From: Alteribacter lacisalsi
GTDB lineage: Bacteria; Bacillota; Bacilli; Bacillales; Salisediminibacteriaceae
Reading direction: 5' to 3'
Length of the DNA stretch: 64,000 nucleotides
Assembly (NCBI RefSeq): GCF_003226345.1
Contig: NZ_PDOF01000001.1
Coordinates: 558,001 to 622,000 of the forward strand
Positions 42,793-53,984 of the stretch are shown here, piece after piece. The stretch's first letter is position 1. Every line of letters begins with the position of its first letter. The position numbers were made by a program, and so were the translations under genes. Below the pieces are notes generated by a model. That model had not been told where the DNA came from, did no database searches, and saw only the letters and a list, made by a program, of their open reading frames with translations.

Positions 42793-43683
42793 TTACCTGT
42801 CGGTTTCAGTATTCTTTTTCGCCCTGGCAGGAAAAGAAAGACAGACGACCGAGCAGAGAAGAATCGTTGCTCCTATGATGTTCTGCCAGGTGAGTGGGAC
42901 GGGAAAAAATGGGTAGGATAGAGCAGCCAGAATAACGGGGCTGAAAGCGCGTGTAGCATTGGCTATTGCAAAACGCAGATACTTGAGTGCCGCGTATAGC
43001 AGGATGGTGCCTGAAAAGCCGCTAAGCAGGGAAGAAAGTACTATCATACCAGTACTATAAAAAGTCCATTCGGCAAGATGAAGGTCACCGGATCCACCGG
43101 CATACAGGAGTACCAGAAAGCCCGTCACCATATTTGACGTAAATAAAAGCGAGTTGGCTTCCCGTTTTTCAGTGAGTGTCAGCTTGATGCAGATGTTTGT
43201 TAGAGCAAAGAAGAACGTGTAAAGAAGGGCAAATACCGATCCGGCTGCCTGAGAAGTATAGCCTGAACCGGTTTCCATGAATACAAACGCCCCTGCCACA
43301 GCCAAGGCAATCCAGCCCCACTCACGCCTGCTTATAGTCTCCTTAAGGATCAGCACCGACAGAATAACGGCAAATACGGTATAAAACCGACCGAGAAACC
43401 CGATCTGAACTGGGGATAAAAGGTCGAGGCTGATGAATAAGAAGATGACCCCAAGGAAATTAAACAGAGCAAGAATAAATACCTTCCGGTCACGGTAGAA
43501 GGTAACCGGGCTTTTTACGGCGAATCCATAAAGAAGACTCGCAGTAGCAATAGTAAAGGTGTTAACGAGAGCGGCCTGGCCAGGGGAAGCGGTCACAAGA
43601 CCGAACTTGGCCAGCAGCGGGCCTGTGGCGACCATAACAACTGAAAAGAGGTTCAGTACATGACCTTTCGTTTCACTGTGCAT
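42793..43683 (-). CDS. EamA/DMT-family transporter
   Basis: 296 residues, ten predicted helices as two repeated EamA units. Typical segments: FGLVTASPGQAALVNTFTIATASLLYG, LGVIFLFISLDLLSPVQIGFLGRFYTVFAVILSVLILKETISRREWGWIALAVAGAF, and a second half ending CSVVCLSFPARAKK. Exports or imports small metabolites; substrate unknown. Start ATG at 43683 with AAGGAG. Divergent from the SgrR-like regulator 97 bases away, so the pair may be a regulated unit. Confidence 0.9.
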   Translation of the reverse strand: MHSETKGHVLNLFSVVMVATGPLLAKFGLVTASPGQAALVNTFTIATASLLYGFAVKSPVTFYRDRKVFILALFNFLGVIFLFISLDLLSPVQIGFLGRFYTVFAVILSVLILKETISRREWGWIALAVAGAFVFMETGSGYTSQAAGSVFALLYTFFFALTNICIKLTLTEKREANSLLFTSNMVTGFLVLLYAGGSGDLHLAEWTFYSTGMIVLSSLLSGFSGTILLYAALKYLRFAIANATRAFSPVILAALSYPFFPVPLTWQNIIGATILLCSVVCLSFPARAKKNTETDR

Positions 43684-43779
43684 CACACATTCTCCTTCCT
43701 TTATTCAGTGTAAAGAAGTAAAGGAGAATTAAAAGTGAAATTATTATTCTGTTTCTTCACCTTTTAGGGAGGGAAAACA

Positions 43780-45543
43780 ATGAAATTGATTGATCATTAT
43801 ATTCGCCTTTGGAGCACCTTTTATAAGACTGACGGGGAACCAGTGAAATTGACAAGAGAAGATGCGGCAAACACATTAGGCTGTTCAGAACGAAATGCGG
43901 TTCATGTACTGAACAATCTCGAGGAAGAGGGCTGGATGAAAAGGACGAAAGGGCGGGGACGGGGCAATGTGACAAGAGCTACCTTTTTACTGGGTCTCAC
44001 TGATGCTGTGGACATCTATGCCGCCCGATCGGCCGGTCATGAGGATTTTAAACGGTTTGCGGAGCTGGCAGAAGAGTGCGGGCTGCTGGAACAGAACGAA
44101 GAAGTAATGGAACGGTTTTTCAGCAATTGGTTTGGAGCTGCCTTGGAAAATGAGTCAGAAACTGCTGAAACGGACCATCTGCACATTCCCTATTTCCGCA
44201 CGTTTTTTTCGCTTGATCCGAAGGTCGCGGCCCGGCAGTCAGAGCGTCATATGATTGTCCATATTTTTAACACGTTATTCTACTGGGACGAGCGTTCCCG
44301 CAGAGTGGTTCCCGGCATTGCCCATCATATTGAAGCGGATGCCGAAGGGCGGGAGTGGATGATTTATCTGCGCAAACACGTCTGCTTTCATCACGGTAAA
44401 ACCCTGAGTGCGGAGGATGTGATTTTTTCACTCAGGCGGATCGCCTGGCTGGAGCCGTTTCTCGCGTCTGCTGAGGCGGAGGAAGAACTGACGGTGAAAG
44501 TGAAACTAACAGAACCCTTATTCGCTTTTCCTGTCCTTCTTACGTCAACTTCAGGTGCTGTGGTTCCGGATCAGCTGGGTGGTCTCTCCGGATCGGCGTT
44601 TGCCCGAACACCGATCGGAACCGGTCCTTTTATGGTCAAAAATCATGACGAAGAGCATCTGGAACTCGCTTCGCACCGGAGGTATTTCAGGGAGCGTCCT
44701 CATCTGGAGGGCGTAACGATTCATTTTCTCCAATCCTATGAAAAGTACATCCGGATGCGCAAGGTCGGTGATCAGCCTCTGCCGTACCTGCCTTTTCATA
44801 CCGGGGCAGGAGGAGTGGATCGTGTCAGACATGCGATGCGCCGAGGGCTGAGTGTAAAGTACCTCGTGTGGAACATGAACCACCAAAGTATCCGTGAAAA
44901 CAAGCCTTTTCGAAAAAAGGTGATGGCCCTCATAAACCGGGAGCAGCTTGTGGACGACCTTGGCTATCCGCGCGACAGGGGAGCGGGATCCTTCTTTAAA
45001 AACAGCCGTATGGCGGATAAGCTGGAGGTACCTCAAGCAAACGTGACGCAGCCGGATGGAAAGCTGATTCTCGTAACCTATGATCTGAAACCTCATGTGG
45101 AAGACGCAAAATGGATTGCCGCTGCCTGCATGGATCAGGGGATCGATGTGGAGGTAAGAGCGGTAGCGTACGACATGTTTTCAGAGGAAGCGGCAATCGG
45201 GCATCTCATTCTCGCCGAGAGCCCGAGCGACGAAGCGGAAGAGGCGATGCTCTGGGGGCTGTTCACTTCAAATCAGCTAACAGGAAATCTTGACCAGCAA
45301 ACCGTCATAAGTATTGCAGTCAGACTAAGTGACGCAGCGAGCCGGCCGGAGCTGCCGGAGCGGATCGGCCGTCTTGGAAGAATTGAAGACCTGTTAATTA
45401 CACAGGGGCTGGTTCTCCCCCTTTACTGGACGTACCAGCAGGCGGCGTTTTCAAGTGAACTGATGGGAGTCAGGCTCAATGCGTTCGGACTTGTCCCTTT
45501 TGATGAGCTGTTCTTCAAAAAAGCAACAGGGATTTTAGTATAA
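43780..45543 (+). CDS. SgrR-like regulator with fused solute-binding domain
   Basis: 587 residues. N-terminal winged helix (LTREDAANTLGCSERNAVHVLNNLEEEGWMKRTKGRGRGN, residues 25-65), then a linker to about 140 and a family 5 periplasmic-binding-protein-like domain (YFRTFFSLDPKVAARQSERHMIVHIFNTLFYW..., GIAHHIEADAEGREWMIYLRKHVCFHHGKTLSAEDVIFSLRRI). Same architecture as SgrR of enterobacteria, whose ligand is linked to sugar-phosphate stress. No signal peptide, so it is cytoplasmic and senses a small ligand. GGGAGGG precedes the ATG. Probable regulator of the divergent EamA transporter. Confidence 0.9.
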   Translation: MKLIDHYIRLWSTFYKTDGEPVKLTREDAANTLGCSERNAVHVLNNLEEEGWMKRTKGRGRGNVTRATFLLGLTDAVDIYAARSAGHEDFKRFAELAEECGLLEQNEEVMERFFSNWFGAALENESETAETDHLHIPYFRTFFSLDPKVAARQSERHMIVHIFNTLFYWDERSRRVVPGIAHHIEADAEGREWMIYLRKHVCFHHGKTLSAEDVIFSLRRIAWLEPFLASAEAEEELTVKVKLTEPLFAFPVLLTSTSGAVVPDQLGGLSGSAFARTPIGTGPFMVKNHDEEHLELASHRRYFRERPHLEGVTIHFLQSYEKYIRMRKVGDQPLPYLPFHTGAGGVDRVRHAMRRGLSVKYLVWNMNHQSIRENKPFRKKVMALINREQLVDDLGYPRDRGAGSFFKNSRMADKLEVPQANVTQPDGKLILVTYDLKPHVEDAKWIAAACMDQGIDVEVRAVAYDMFSEEAAIGHLILAESPSDEAEEAMLWGLFTSNQLTGNLDQQTVISIAVRLSDAASRPELPERIGRLGRIEDLLITQGLVLPLYWTYQQAAFSSELMGVRLNAFGLVPFDELFFKKATGILV

Positions 45544-45598
45544 GAGGCGAAACAAAGTGAGTATGATAAAAATCAGAGTTGAAAGAAGGCGGACTACT

Positions 45599-45961
45599 TT
45601 GGGGAAGATCGTAGGTTTTGACATCAGCAGCCAGGAACCTGAAAAGGCTGCAATATTTTATTCAGAGGTGTTTGGATGGGAAACAGAAGAAGCTCATTGG
45701 GGGTATCGTCCTGTAAAACCGGAAAGCTGCAGTGAAGAATGGAAATTGCATGGCGGAATCAGTAAGGGGACTGCTGATTTCCCGCACGGCACCCGGATTC
45801 AGATCCAGGTGGATTCAATTGAGAACACGCTTGAAAAAGCAAAGGCAGCCGGCGCATTGGTAGTAAGGGAAAGAATGGATTTCGATGACTTTTCCCTCGC
45901 ATATCTCACAGATCCGACCGGCGTAGGCCTCGGCCTGATTGAATATAGAACTGGCGTTTAA
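45599..45961 (+). CDS. VOC-family (glyoxalase/bleomycin-resistance-like) protein
   Basis: 120 residues: GKIVGFDISSQEPEKAAIFYSEVFGWETEEAH...HGGISKG...IQIQVDSIENTLEKAKAAGALVVRERMDFDDFSLAYLTDPTGVGLGLIEY, two beta-alpha-beta-beta-beta modules. TTG at 45599 (GAAGGCGG upstream) gives the usual family N-terminus; the frame extends to a GTG at 45557. The substrate is unknown. It follows the SgrR-like gene closely and may be co-transcribed. Confidence 0.85.
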   Translation: MGKIVGFDISSQEPEKAAIFYSEVFGWETEEAHWGYRPVKPESCSEEWKLHGGISKGTADFPHGTRIQIQVDSIENTLEKAKAAGALVVRERMDFDDFSLAYLTDPTGVGLGLIEYRTGV

Positions 45962-45972
45962 ATGAGTTTTTT

Positions 45973-46437
45973 CTATAAGTGAAGCTTCATGCCCTCGTGG
46001 CTCGCTGTGAATCCGAGTGCTTCATAAAATCGGATCGCATCGAGCCTTTTTTTGTCAGTTGTCAGCTGAACCACATGGCAACCTCGTTCTCGGGCCCTGT
46101 CAATCGCCCAGTTTAACATCAGTGTGCCGAGTCCTTTCCCCCGTTCATTAGACGAGGTGCGTACGCCTTCAATCGTGCATCGCCAGCCGCCCTGATAGGT
46201 AAGGTAGGGGATGAAGGTAAGCTGGAGCATGCCGCAGATTTTTTCATCTTTACATGCGACCACAAGCTCATTATTCTGATCACGCTGAATGGCCGCAAAC
46301 GCCTCATGGTAGCTGTGAGGAAGCGGATCGGTCCATTTCTCACGCTCACGTCCAAGTTCGTCGTCGGCAAGCATGGCGACAAGTAAAGGCAGGTCATTCA
46401 GTTCAGCATTGCGAAAGATAACTGGATTGTTGCTCAT
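45973..46437 (-). CDS. GNAT-family N-acetyltransferase
   Basis: 154 residues. VRTSSNERGKGLGTLMLNWAIDRARERGCHVVQLTTDKKRLDAIRFYEALGF holds the acetyl-CoA motif (Q/R-x-x-G-x-G/A as ERGKGLG) and the closing FYEALGF pattern. Acetyl acceptor unknown. AAAGGAG precedes the ATG. Convergent with the VOC gene. Confidence 0.9.
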   Translation of the reverse strand: MSNNPVIFRNAELNDLPLLVAMLADDELGREREKWTDPLPHSYHEAFAAIQRDQNNELVVACKDEKICGMLQLTFIPYLTYQGGWRCTIEGVRTSSNERGKGLGTLMLNWAIDRARERGCHVVQLTTDKKRLDAIRFYEALGFTASHEGMKLHL

Positions 46438-46591
46438 AGATCAAACTCCTTTTCTCTCATCTTATCATAAAAAGATCCTGGTACAGACAGCAAATCAGGA
46501 AGAATGGAATCGCTCTCTTTTCAGGTAGGGACACCGTATTACTATGAACCACAGATAGCGGTAAGCTGGTTTACCAGAGAAAAATACAGCC

Positions 46592-46622
46592 AAAAAAATA
46601 CCCCCGCACCAGCGGAGGTATT
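46592..46622 (-). terminator. Terminator of the collagen-like gene
   Basis: Minus strand AATACCTCCGC / GCGGGGGTATT (one G-T pair), loop of four, then T-run. Confidence 0.88.
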
Positions 46623-46626
46623 TGTA

Positions 46627-48252
<1,626 letters not shown>

Positions 48253-48291
48253 TTAGTTGACTATTTCAAGAGCACATTTCGCAGAAATAAA

Positions 48292-48326
48292 GAAAAAAAG
48301 GCTCCGCGGTCAGCGGAGCTTTTTTT
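48292..48326. terminator. Bidirectional terminator upstream of the collagen-like gene
   Basis: AAAAAAAG-GCTCCGC / GCGGAGC-TTTTTTT, loop GGTCA. It ends the glycosyltransferase operon on the minus strand. Confidence 0.9.
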
Positions 48327-49411
48327 CAGGATTCTGTCAGTCCGAGTTTTTTTTCGAGGAGTGCTTTATTTTGAACCACTCGCTCATCTTTTGGTCTGTA
48401 CTCCCGGGCTTTTTCGTTGTGGTCATAGGACTTCTGCATATCGCCGAGCTGATAGTAACAGACACACATCTGGAGATGGGGATACCAGGTAGAATAAGCG
48501 GGATAACTGAAGCTCCACTGGTTGGGATCCGGTTCTGAACGAGCGGCGAGTTCATACCAGAAAATGGCCGGTTTGTATTCCCGGTTCCGCTGGAAGTGAT
48601 AACCGAGCCTGCTGGCAATTTCAGCTCTTGGTGTTTTGGCAAATTCAAGTGACTGCAGAAGAGACTTCAGCTCTCCCTCGCTGTCACCAAGGTGCCGGTA
48701 GCAGTCGGCCTTATTAATGCAGGCGTAGACTTTGTCTTCAATCCACCCTTCTTTCATAGCGATATTTTTATCATAGCTCTCAATAGCACGTTCGTGGTGT
48801 CCATTTTCCCGAAGCTCATTGCCGTGATAAAAATAGTCTCTGGGTGTAAAGGTATCTCCGCGGTCAATTTTTTTCTGGTATATAGACAGGTTCCTTCCGA
48901 CTGAATGACGGATTTTCTTATGTGTAATAGAAATTTCGGAGTTGATGATGTTGCCGCGGACATCGAGGTACTGGTGGCAGTCCCCTTTCCAGCGGAAGTT
49001 TTTGGATCGTTTCACCAGCCTGTTTCGGCGGTAACGTAGGGTAACGTTTCCGAATTCGTCGGTTCCTGCATCATAGTACATGGAAACAGAATCCACGGCT
49101 GGATCGAGTGTGTTCTTCAAATCAATCAGCTTCTTCTGATCTTCTTCATAAATCACATCATCTGCATCGAGATAAAGAATGTAATCTTTGGTCGCGTGTT
49201 TAAACGACTCATTTCTGGCTGCGGCAAAATCGCCGATCCATTCAAAGAAAAACACTCTGTCGGTGTATTGTTTTGCAATTTCAACGGTTCTGTCAGTGGA
49301 GCCGGTGTCAACAATGTTAATTTCATCCACAATATCCTTGATCGTATCGAGACAGCGGGCGAGCACTTCTTCCTCATTTTTTACGATCATACACAAACTG
49401 ATCGTTACCAT
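48326..49411 (-). CDS. Family 2 glycosyltransferase with TPR-like C-terminus
   Basis: 361 residues. GT-A domain: ISLCMIVKNEEEVLARCLDTIKDIVDEINIVDTGSTDRTVEIA and DYILYLDADDVI (DxD metal site). From about residue 210 helical repeats (HERAIESYDKNIAMKEG..., YKPAIFWYELAARSEP, YYQLGDMQKSYDHNEKARE) form a TPR-like region. This build recalls the SunS-type S-glycosyltransferases and spore GT2 enzymes. Start ATG at 49411 with GGGAGG; 49417 is possible. It probably builds the surface glycan, perhaps on the collagen-like protein. Confidence 0.87.
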   Translation of the reverse strand: MVTISLCMIVKNEEEVLARCLDTIKDIVDEINIVDTGSTDRTVEIAKQYTDRVFFFEWIGDFAAARNESFKHATKDYILYLDADDVIYEEDQKKLIDLKNTLDPAVDSVSMYYDAGTDEFGNVTLRYRRNRLVKRSKNFRWKGDCHQYLDVRGNIINSEISITHKKIRHSVGRNLSIYQKKIDRGDTFTPRDYFYHGNELRENGHHERAIESYDKNIAMKEGWIEDKVYACINKADCYRHLGDSEGELKSLLQSLEFAKTPRAEIASRLGYHFQRNREYKPAIFWYELAARSEPDPNQWSFSYPAYSTWYPHLQMCVCYYQLGDMQKSYDHNEKAREYRPKDERVVQNKALLEKKLGLTES

Positions 49412-49439
49412 AAGCATTCATCCTCCCAGAAAGTAAATA

Positions 49440-50123
49440 TTACGGTCTGATTTGACGGGCAGGGTTTCCGACTACCGTTGTTCCGGCGGGTACATCCTTT
49501 ACGATAACCGCACCGGCACCGACAATGGCATTTTCGCCAATGGTTACTGCAGGGAGCATCGTAGTGTTGTTGCCGATTTTTGCGCCTTTTTTTATTATGG
49601 GACCTGTATGGGAAAAGTTGCCGGCTCCCATATATTTATCGTTGGATGAGGAGCAGCACGGTCCGATAAACACCTCGTCTTCAATGATCATATCGGCGGT
49701 CACGTAGCAGCCGGTCTGGACGGTCACACGTTTGCCGATTCGAGTATTGTTTTCCACGATCACGTTGCGGCCGATAATACTGTCCGTATCCACAGTGACG
49801 TTCTCTCTGATGCTCGACAGGTCGGCCACAAATACACCTTCACCGAGTGTGCTGCCCCGGTAGAGAACACTGCCGCAGCCGATTGTTACACTGGTTCCGA
49901 GAACAAGTGGGGGCAGGGCCGCCGGAGGTTTGCGCGCCATCTTTCTGTTTGAGGAAGGACGTTTCCCGACAACAGTCATGTCGCCGATTGTCACGTTGTC
50001 CCCAATGATGGTGCCTTCTTTGATCACAACGTTATGGCCGACGGTGACGTTCTTTCCAAACGTGACATTTTCCTCAATTACGACGTTCAAACCGGTGCTG
50101 GCGGGTTTGTTTGTCTCGTTCAT
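49440..50123 (-). CDS. Left-handed beta-helix acyltransferase (WbpD-like N-acetyltransferase)
   Basis: 227 residues of hexapeptide repeats: [28 protein letters not shown]... and [32 protein letters not shown], closing [48 protein letters not shown]. The active-site His and CoA groove region match WbpD/NeuD-type enzymes acetylating amino sugars. With the WbpB- and WbpE-like genes (56344, 57414) it can complete a diacetamido-uronate pathway (inference). Start ATG at 50123 with AAGAAGGG. Confidence 0.87.
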   Translation of the reverse strand: MNETNKPASTGLNVVIEENVTFGKNVTVGHNVVIKEGTIIGDNVTIGDMTVVGKRPSSNRKMARKPPAALPPLVLGTSVTIGCGSVLYRGSTLGEGVFVADLSSIRENVTVDTDSIIGRNVIVENNTRIGKRVTVQTGCYVTADMIIEDEVFIGPCCSSSNDKYMGAGNFSHTGPIIKKGAKIGNNTTMLPAVTIGENAIVGAGAVIVKDVPAGTTVVGNPARQIRP

Positions 50124-50146
50124 GTGCATCCCTTCTTTACGTGCAG

Positions 50147-51154
50147 TTATTTTGATAGGACATCCATGTAAATTTTGTGCAGCCGGTCTGTGACGGTGCC
50201 GGCTTCGTGGTGTTTTTCGGCATAGGAACGTCCCAGCCTGCGGAGTTCCTGACACGATCAGGATCTTTAAGGAGCTTTTCAAGCTCCACATAAAGGGTAT
50301 CCGGGTTGGCGGATATAACAGGCAGGTCGGGATTATGAGGCTTCAGATCATCCCGGAGGTAACACACGACCGCCTTTCCAAGTGCCATTCCTTCCACGCT
50401 TAAATTCCCGTATGCACCGCACACCTGATCAATGATAATATCCGCTTCCGTATAGGCCTGAAGGGCCTCCCGGCGTGACATCTTTTCGATCTGCCGGTAG
50501 GTAATTGTGTAGTGCTGTTTCAGTCGTTGCACCGCTTCCTCCTCAAACGCGGTTCCTTTAAACGACCAGCTGTGTCGGGGCGTGAATAATGACAGGATTC
50601 CCGTTGCTGCTGCGGGGCTGGCTGGCCGGAAGGCGGTTGAAATCCACCAGACGGGGGAGGACGTGAACAGGTTTTCCTTCCTTCCGGTAGTAATCAATCA
50701 CGTATCCGTACAGCTCATAGTCCTGTACGATGGCTGCATCGCACACTTTTGCGAACAGCTTCAGGTTTTTGTGAATCTGATCGTCCGGAAGACAGCCGCT
50801 CAGATCCACATAGGGGTTGGTGTACCCGGGTCCTTTTTTTGCCCGGGAACGGGCGCGGACGTCGTTTCCTCTGTGATGCATGATCAGTTTTTTTCCGGCA
50901 TTCCTGACCATAAGAAGATCCTGATTGTCCGTCAGTGCTGACAGTCCATGGTGGTAGTGAAATAAATCGTAGCTCTCAAGATAGTGATCGAATGCTTTTA
51001 CGAGTTCGTAAGCCTCAGTGGCCATCACCCCGTCGTAGTCAAAATAGCTATCAAAATAATTAAATCCGATTGCATGGATGCCTTTTCTCTGCAGATGATC
51101 GCAGATGAGACCCACCTGTCCTGCAATTTCCACAGGCAGGTGCAGTATTCGAAG
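50147..51154 (-). pseudogene. Broken glycosyltransferase (paralogue of 51191 and 54417)
   Basis: Colinear with the two intact paralogues but not readable as one frame. The start ATG is replaced: the frame reads CTT CGA ATA CTG CAC where relatives have ATG. A one-base shift after HAPT (minus strand, near 50570) must be corrected to reach SWSFKGTAFEEEAVQRL, and a second shift near 50248 is needed to reach [19 protein letters not shown]. The two shifts cancel in frame; the natural stop is at 50147. Three lesions argue for decay over a single sequencing error. Retained pieces show the GT-B signature EADIIIDQVCGAYGNLSVEGMALGKAVV. Confidence 0.82.
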
Positions 51155-51190
51155 TGAGGAATTTACAAATGATCACCTTCTGTTTCAGGC

Positions 51191-52174
51191 TCAGAGCTGC
51201 CCATAGATCAGCCTAAGTTTCTCAGCGACAATTCTGGCATCGTGGTGCTCCTTTACAAATGCCCGGCTTTTCCGGCCTGTCTCGTGACGAAGCTCCGGAT
51301 CCCGAATCAGCTCCCGAAGCACCTCGGCCAGGGTTTCCGGCTTGGCGTTGACAATGGGCAGCGTTTTCGGGAGCTGCGCCTTAACATCAGGCCGAATGTA
51401 GGCGACCACAACTTTACCCATGGCCATCGCCTCCACACTGAGCATGCCGTAGGTCCCGCAGAGGAGCTGATCGACGACAATATCGGCTTCTTCATAGGAT
51501 TTAAGCGCGGCCGCATGACTCATTTTTTCAACCGTCCGAAAGGAAAAGTGTTCTGCTTGTTCAAGTTTTTTAAAAGCAGTTTCAACAAAGGAAGATCCTT
51601 TAAATTCTCTGTTTGTGGGTGCGTGAACGATTTTTGGTTTTGTTTCCTGGGCAGATGGCAAGCGTTCCGGAAACCGTGAAAGGGTACAGGCGAGTGGAAG
51701 AACATGGATATGTTTATAATAGCTTTTTACGTAAGGCATCATTTCATAGTCCTGAATGATACATGTATCAAACACGCCTTTCAGGAGCATCAGCCGCCTG
51801 TGTATTTCAGAGTCCGAATAGTAACTGGGCGGGAGCATATAGTTGTTGTGTTTTTTTACCTTCGCCACGGTCCTCACGTCATTTCCCCAGTGGTGCATCA
51901 CGCGTTTCTTTCCTGAAGCCTTGAGCATCGGCAGGTCCAGGAGCTGCGGGAGCAGGGTGTTGCCGTTGTGAAAGTGAAACACATCAGCCCATGCGGTAAT
52001 TTCTTCAATCATTTTTGCAAGTTCAAAGGCGTCTGTGTCCGTGGTTTCGCCTGCGTAGGCGAGGTAGCTGTGAAACCAGTTATACCCCTTCACCTGCATT
52101 CCCAGTTCGGACAGACCCTGACACAACTGTCCCATCTGACCGGCGATTTCCGTAGGTGCATGAAGGATCCGCAC
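51191..52174 (-). CDS. GT-B glycosyltransferase, surface-glycan cluster
   Basis: 327 residues; MRILHAPTEIAGQMGQLCQGLSELG, MHHWGNDVRTVAKV, and the donor domain with HAPTNREFKGSSFVETAF, EADIVVDQLLCGTYGMLSVEAMAMGKVVVAYIRPDV (Glu-x7-Glu-like motif of GT4/GT1). Start GTG at 52174, AAAGGAGGG upstream. Most similar to the protein at 54417 and to the pseudogene next to it, so the three arose by duplication. Donor sugar unknown. Confidence 0.87.
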   Translation of the reverse strand: MRILHAPTEIAGQMGQLCQGLSELGMQVKGYNWFHSYLAYAGETTDTDAFELAKMIEEITAWADVFHFHNGNTLLPQLLDLPMLKASGKKRVMHHWGNDVRTVAKVKKHNNYMLPPSYYSDSEIHRRLMLLKGVFDTCIIQDYEMMPYVKSYYKHIHVLPLACTLSRFPERLPSAQETKPKIVHAPTNREFKGSSFVETAFKKLEQAEHFSFRTVEKMSHAAALKSYEEADIVVDQLLCGTYGMLSVEAMAMGKVVVAYIRPDVKAQLPKTLPIVNAKPETLAEVLRELIRDPELRHETGRKSRAFVKEHHDARIVAEKLRLIYGQL

Positions 52175-52302
52175 GAGTCATTCCCTCCTTTCGTTTCTGC
52201 CAGTTTATTCTTTGGCTGAGCAGGTGGTTTATTTTTTTGCGGTTGTCGGATGAGACAGTGCTTACATATACTGCAGAAGCGGATTGTAAAGGAGTGATGC
52301 CG

Positions 52303-53304
52303 ATGAGTGGTGGAACGTATTTATCTGCCAGAGACCACAGCATGAACAATCATCTGGCGGTTCTGATGATGGGAAAGCTGGTTCCCGGAACTGAAACTGT
52401 CTGGAACCCGGAAGAGCTTCGTTACTACCTGACGTACGTACTGAATGGCAAAAGCATTGACACGCTGTTCGGTGGTCTCATCTTCAACCCTGTCTCAGGA
52501 AAATCACACCGGTTCATTCACCCGATGTATGCAGGATACGGAGAGTCTGCTGAAAAACAGGACTGGGACTGGGTAATCGATGAACTGTTTCGTTCCGGAC
52601 GCAACATTGACGCAGCCCAGCAGGCAGCAAGAACAAAGACGGATATCTGGGTTTGCCTGCCCTACCCGGGTCCTGGTCAGCGCAGCTTTGGCCGTGTAAA
52701 CGGAAAGGTCCTTGATTTTACCGTCGAGGATGATCGTTATGCGGCTGTTATCGACTGGGCAGACCGGTTTCTGGCACGTTGGAAAGAAGAAGAGGGCAAG
52801 TTGACCAAGCTGACCTTCCGGGGTTTTGTCTGGCAGCGGGAAGCCATTCTTTTGCCGGATCGGCCTCTTGTGACTCGGGTGAATGCCGCGCTGAAAAACC
52901 GGAAAGTGAAAACAATCTGGCTGCCGAATTATGGTTCGGCAGGGGTGATCGACTGGAAGGAAAGAGGATTTGATCTGGTTGGGGTGAACCCGAATTATTA
53001 CGGAAACACCGATCATGATCTAAACTGGATGCGAAACACCGCAGTTTTCACAAAGCATTACGGAATGGGCCTGCAGATCAATTACGGGAAAGGGTATATA
53101 TTTAACGACACGCACCTTCTAGACTACTTAAATCTTGGTACGGCAGAGCAGTATGGATATCAGGAAAATTGTTTCATGGTTTACCAATTGCACCAGCGGA
53201 CGATGAAGGAAGCATACGAGAAACATCTGCTTGATTACATCCGGATTTACAGTTTCACAAAAAACATCTATCAGCGGGTCCATTATCCCGGAATCGCTTA
53301 TTAA
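52303..53304 (+). CDS. DUF4855-type TIM-barrel-like protein, opposite strand
   Basis: 333 residues. The match rests on the pattern NPVSGKSHRFIHPMYAGYG, DIWVCLPYPGPGQRSFG, KTIWLPNYGSAGVIDWKERGFDLVGVNPNYYGN, typical of DUF4855, a putative glycoside-hydrolase-like barrel. No signal peptide. ATG at 52303, AAAGGAG eight bases upstream. It is the only plus-strand gene inside the glycan cluster and may trim or bind the polysaccharide (inference). Stop is followed by a convergent terminator. Confidence 0.82.
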   Translation: MSGGTYLSARDHSMNNHLAVLMMGKLVPGTETVWNPEELRYYLTYVLNGKSIDTLFGGLIFNPVSGKSHRFIHPMYAGYGESAEKQDWDWVIDELFRSGRNIDAAQQAARTKTDIWVCLPYPGPGQRSFGRVNGKVLDFTVEDDRYAAVIDWADRFLARWKEEEGKLTKLTFRGFVWQREAILLPDRPLVTRVNAALKNRKVKTIWLPNYGSAGVIDWKERGFDLVGVNPNYYGNTDHDLNWMRNTAVFTKHYGMGLQINYGKGYIFNDTHLLDYLNLGTAEQYGYQENCFMVYQLHQRTMKEAYEKHLLDYIRIYSFTKNIYQRVHYPGIAY

Positions 53305-53315
53305 GATTCATTAGG

Positions 53316-53363
53316 AAGGCTGTTTCGTGTACGAAGGTAACCCTCGTATGGAAAAACAGCCTT
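53316..53363. terminator. Bidirectional terminator after the DUF4855 gene
   Basis: AAGGCTGTTT / AAACAGCCTT outer stem, inner TACGA / TCGTA stem, tail TATTTG. Confidence 0.75.
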
Positions 53364-53958
53364 ATTTGTTTTCCAATTGATCTCTTCTGAGGCCGCTTAC
53401 CAGATAGATGACCTGGCCATTCCGGTACCGGTAAGGCAGAATTTCATCGATCTGTACCAGATCCTCGTACCGGCTGATGACCGAATCCTCTGTCAGGAAG
53501 TATCGGACGTGCCCACGAGTATGGAAATTCGGCACAGATAAAAGAACGTTGGAACCGGTTCGCACTTTTCCAAGTACGTCCTTATCATGTTCCAAATGTT
53601 CCAAAACTTCAAACAGCACAGCGGTGTTATAGGTTGTTGTAAAGAGATCTGTTGTATAAGCGTTATCTGTGCTGAATGCTTCGGCATAGTCAGGATTATT
53701 TTTTTTGCTTTGTCTGACTGCCTCCTCACTGAAATCGAACCCCCGGTAATGTGTAAATCCGTTGTCAAAAAGCATGTTCGCAAATTGACCCACACCGCAG
53801 CCGACGTCCAGTATAATCGGATCTTTCAGTTTACGCAGGCACACCAAGGCATTTTTCCATATTGGAAAATAGGGGCTGTTCTGATAAGGCTTGTGATAAT
53901 TACCGTTGTAGCCACCTTCCTTATAAACAACATCATAATATTTTGAGTTTTCCTCCAA
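53362..53958 (-). CDS. SAM-dependent methyltransferase, glycan cluster
   Basis: 198 residues, class I fold: VVYKEGGYNGNYHKPYQNSPYFPIW start, SAM motif IILDVGCGVGQFANMLFDNGFTHYRGFDFSEEAV, NTAVLFEVLEHLEHDKDVLGKV and the closing VSGLRRDQ. Small size fits sugar O-methylation or lipid-linked sugar modification. TTG start at 53958 with GAGGCG upstream. It lies between the terminator and the DNRLRE-like gene in the minus-strand operon. Confidence 0.82.
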   Translation of the reverse strand: MEENSKYYDVVYKEGGYNGNYHKPYQNSPYFPIWKNALVCLRKLKDPIILDVGCGVGQFANMLFDNGFTHYRGFDFSEEAVRQSKKNNPDYAEAFSTDNAYTTDLFTTTYNTAVLFEVLEHLEHDKDVLGKVRTGSNVLLSVPNFHTRGHVRYFLTEDSVISRYEDLVQIDEILPYRYRNGQVIYLVSGLRRDQLENK

Positions 53959-53984
53959 TAGTAACGCCTCGTTTCAATTTAATT

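Noticed and set aside
50147-51154. Two separate small glycosyltransferase genes
   Set aside because: The pieces are colinear with single intact paralogues and join at exact homologous positions after one-base corrections.
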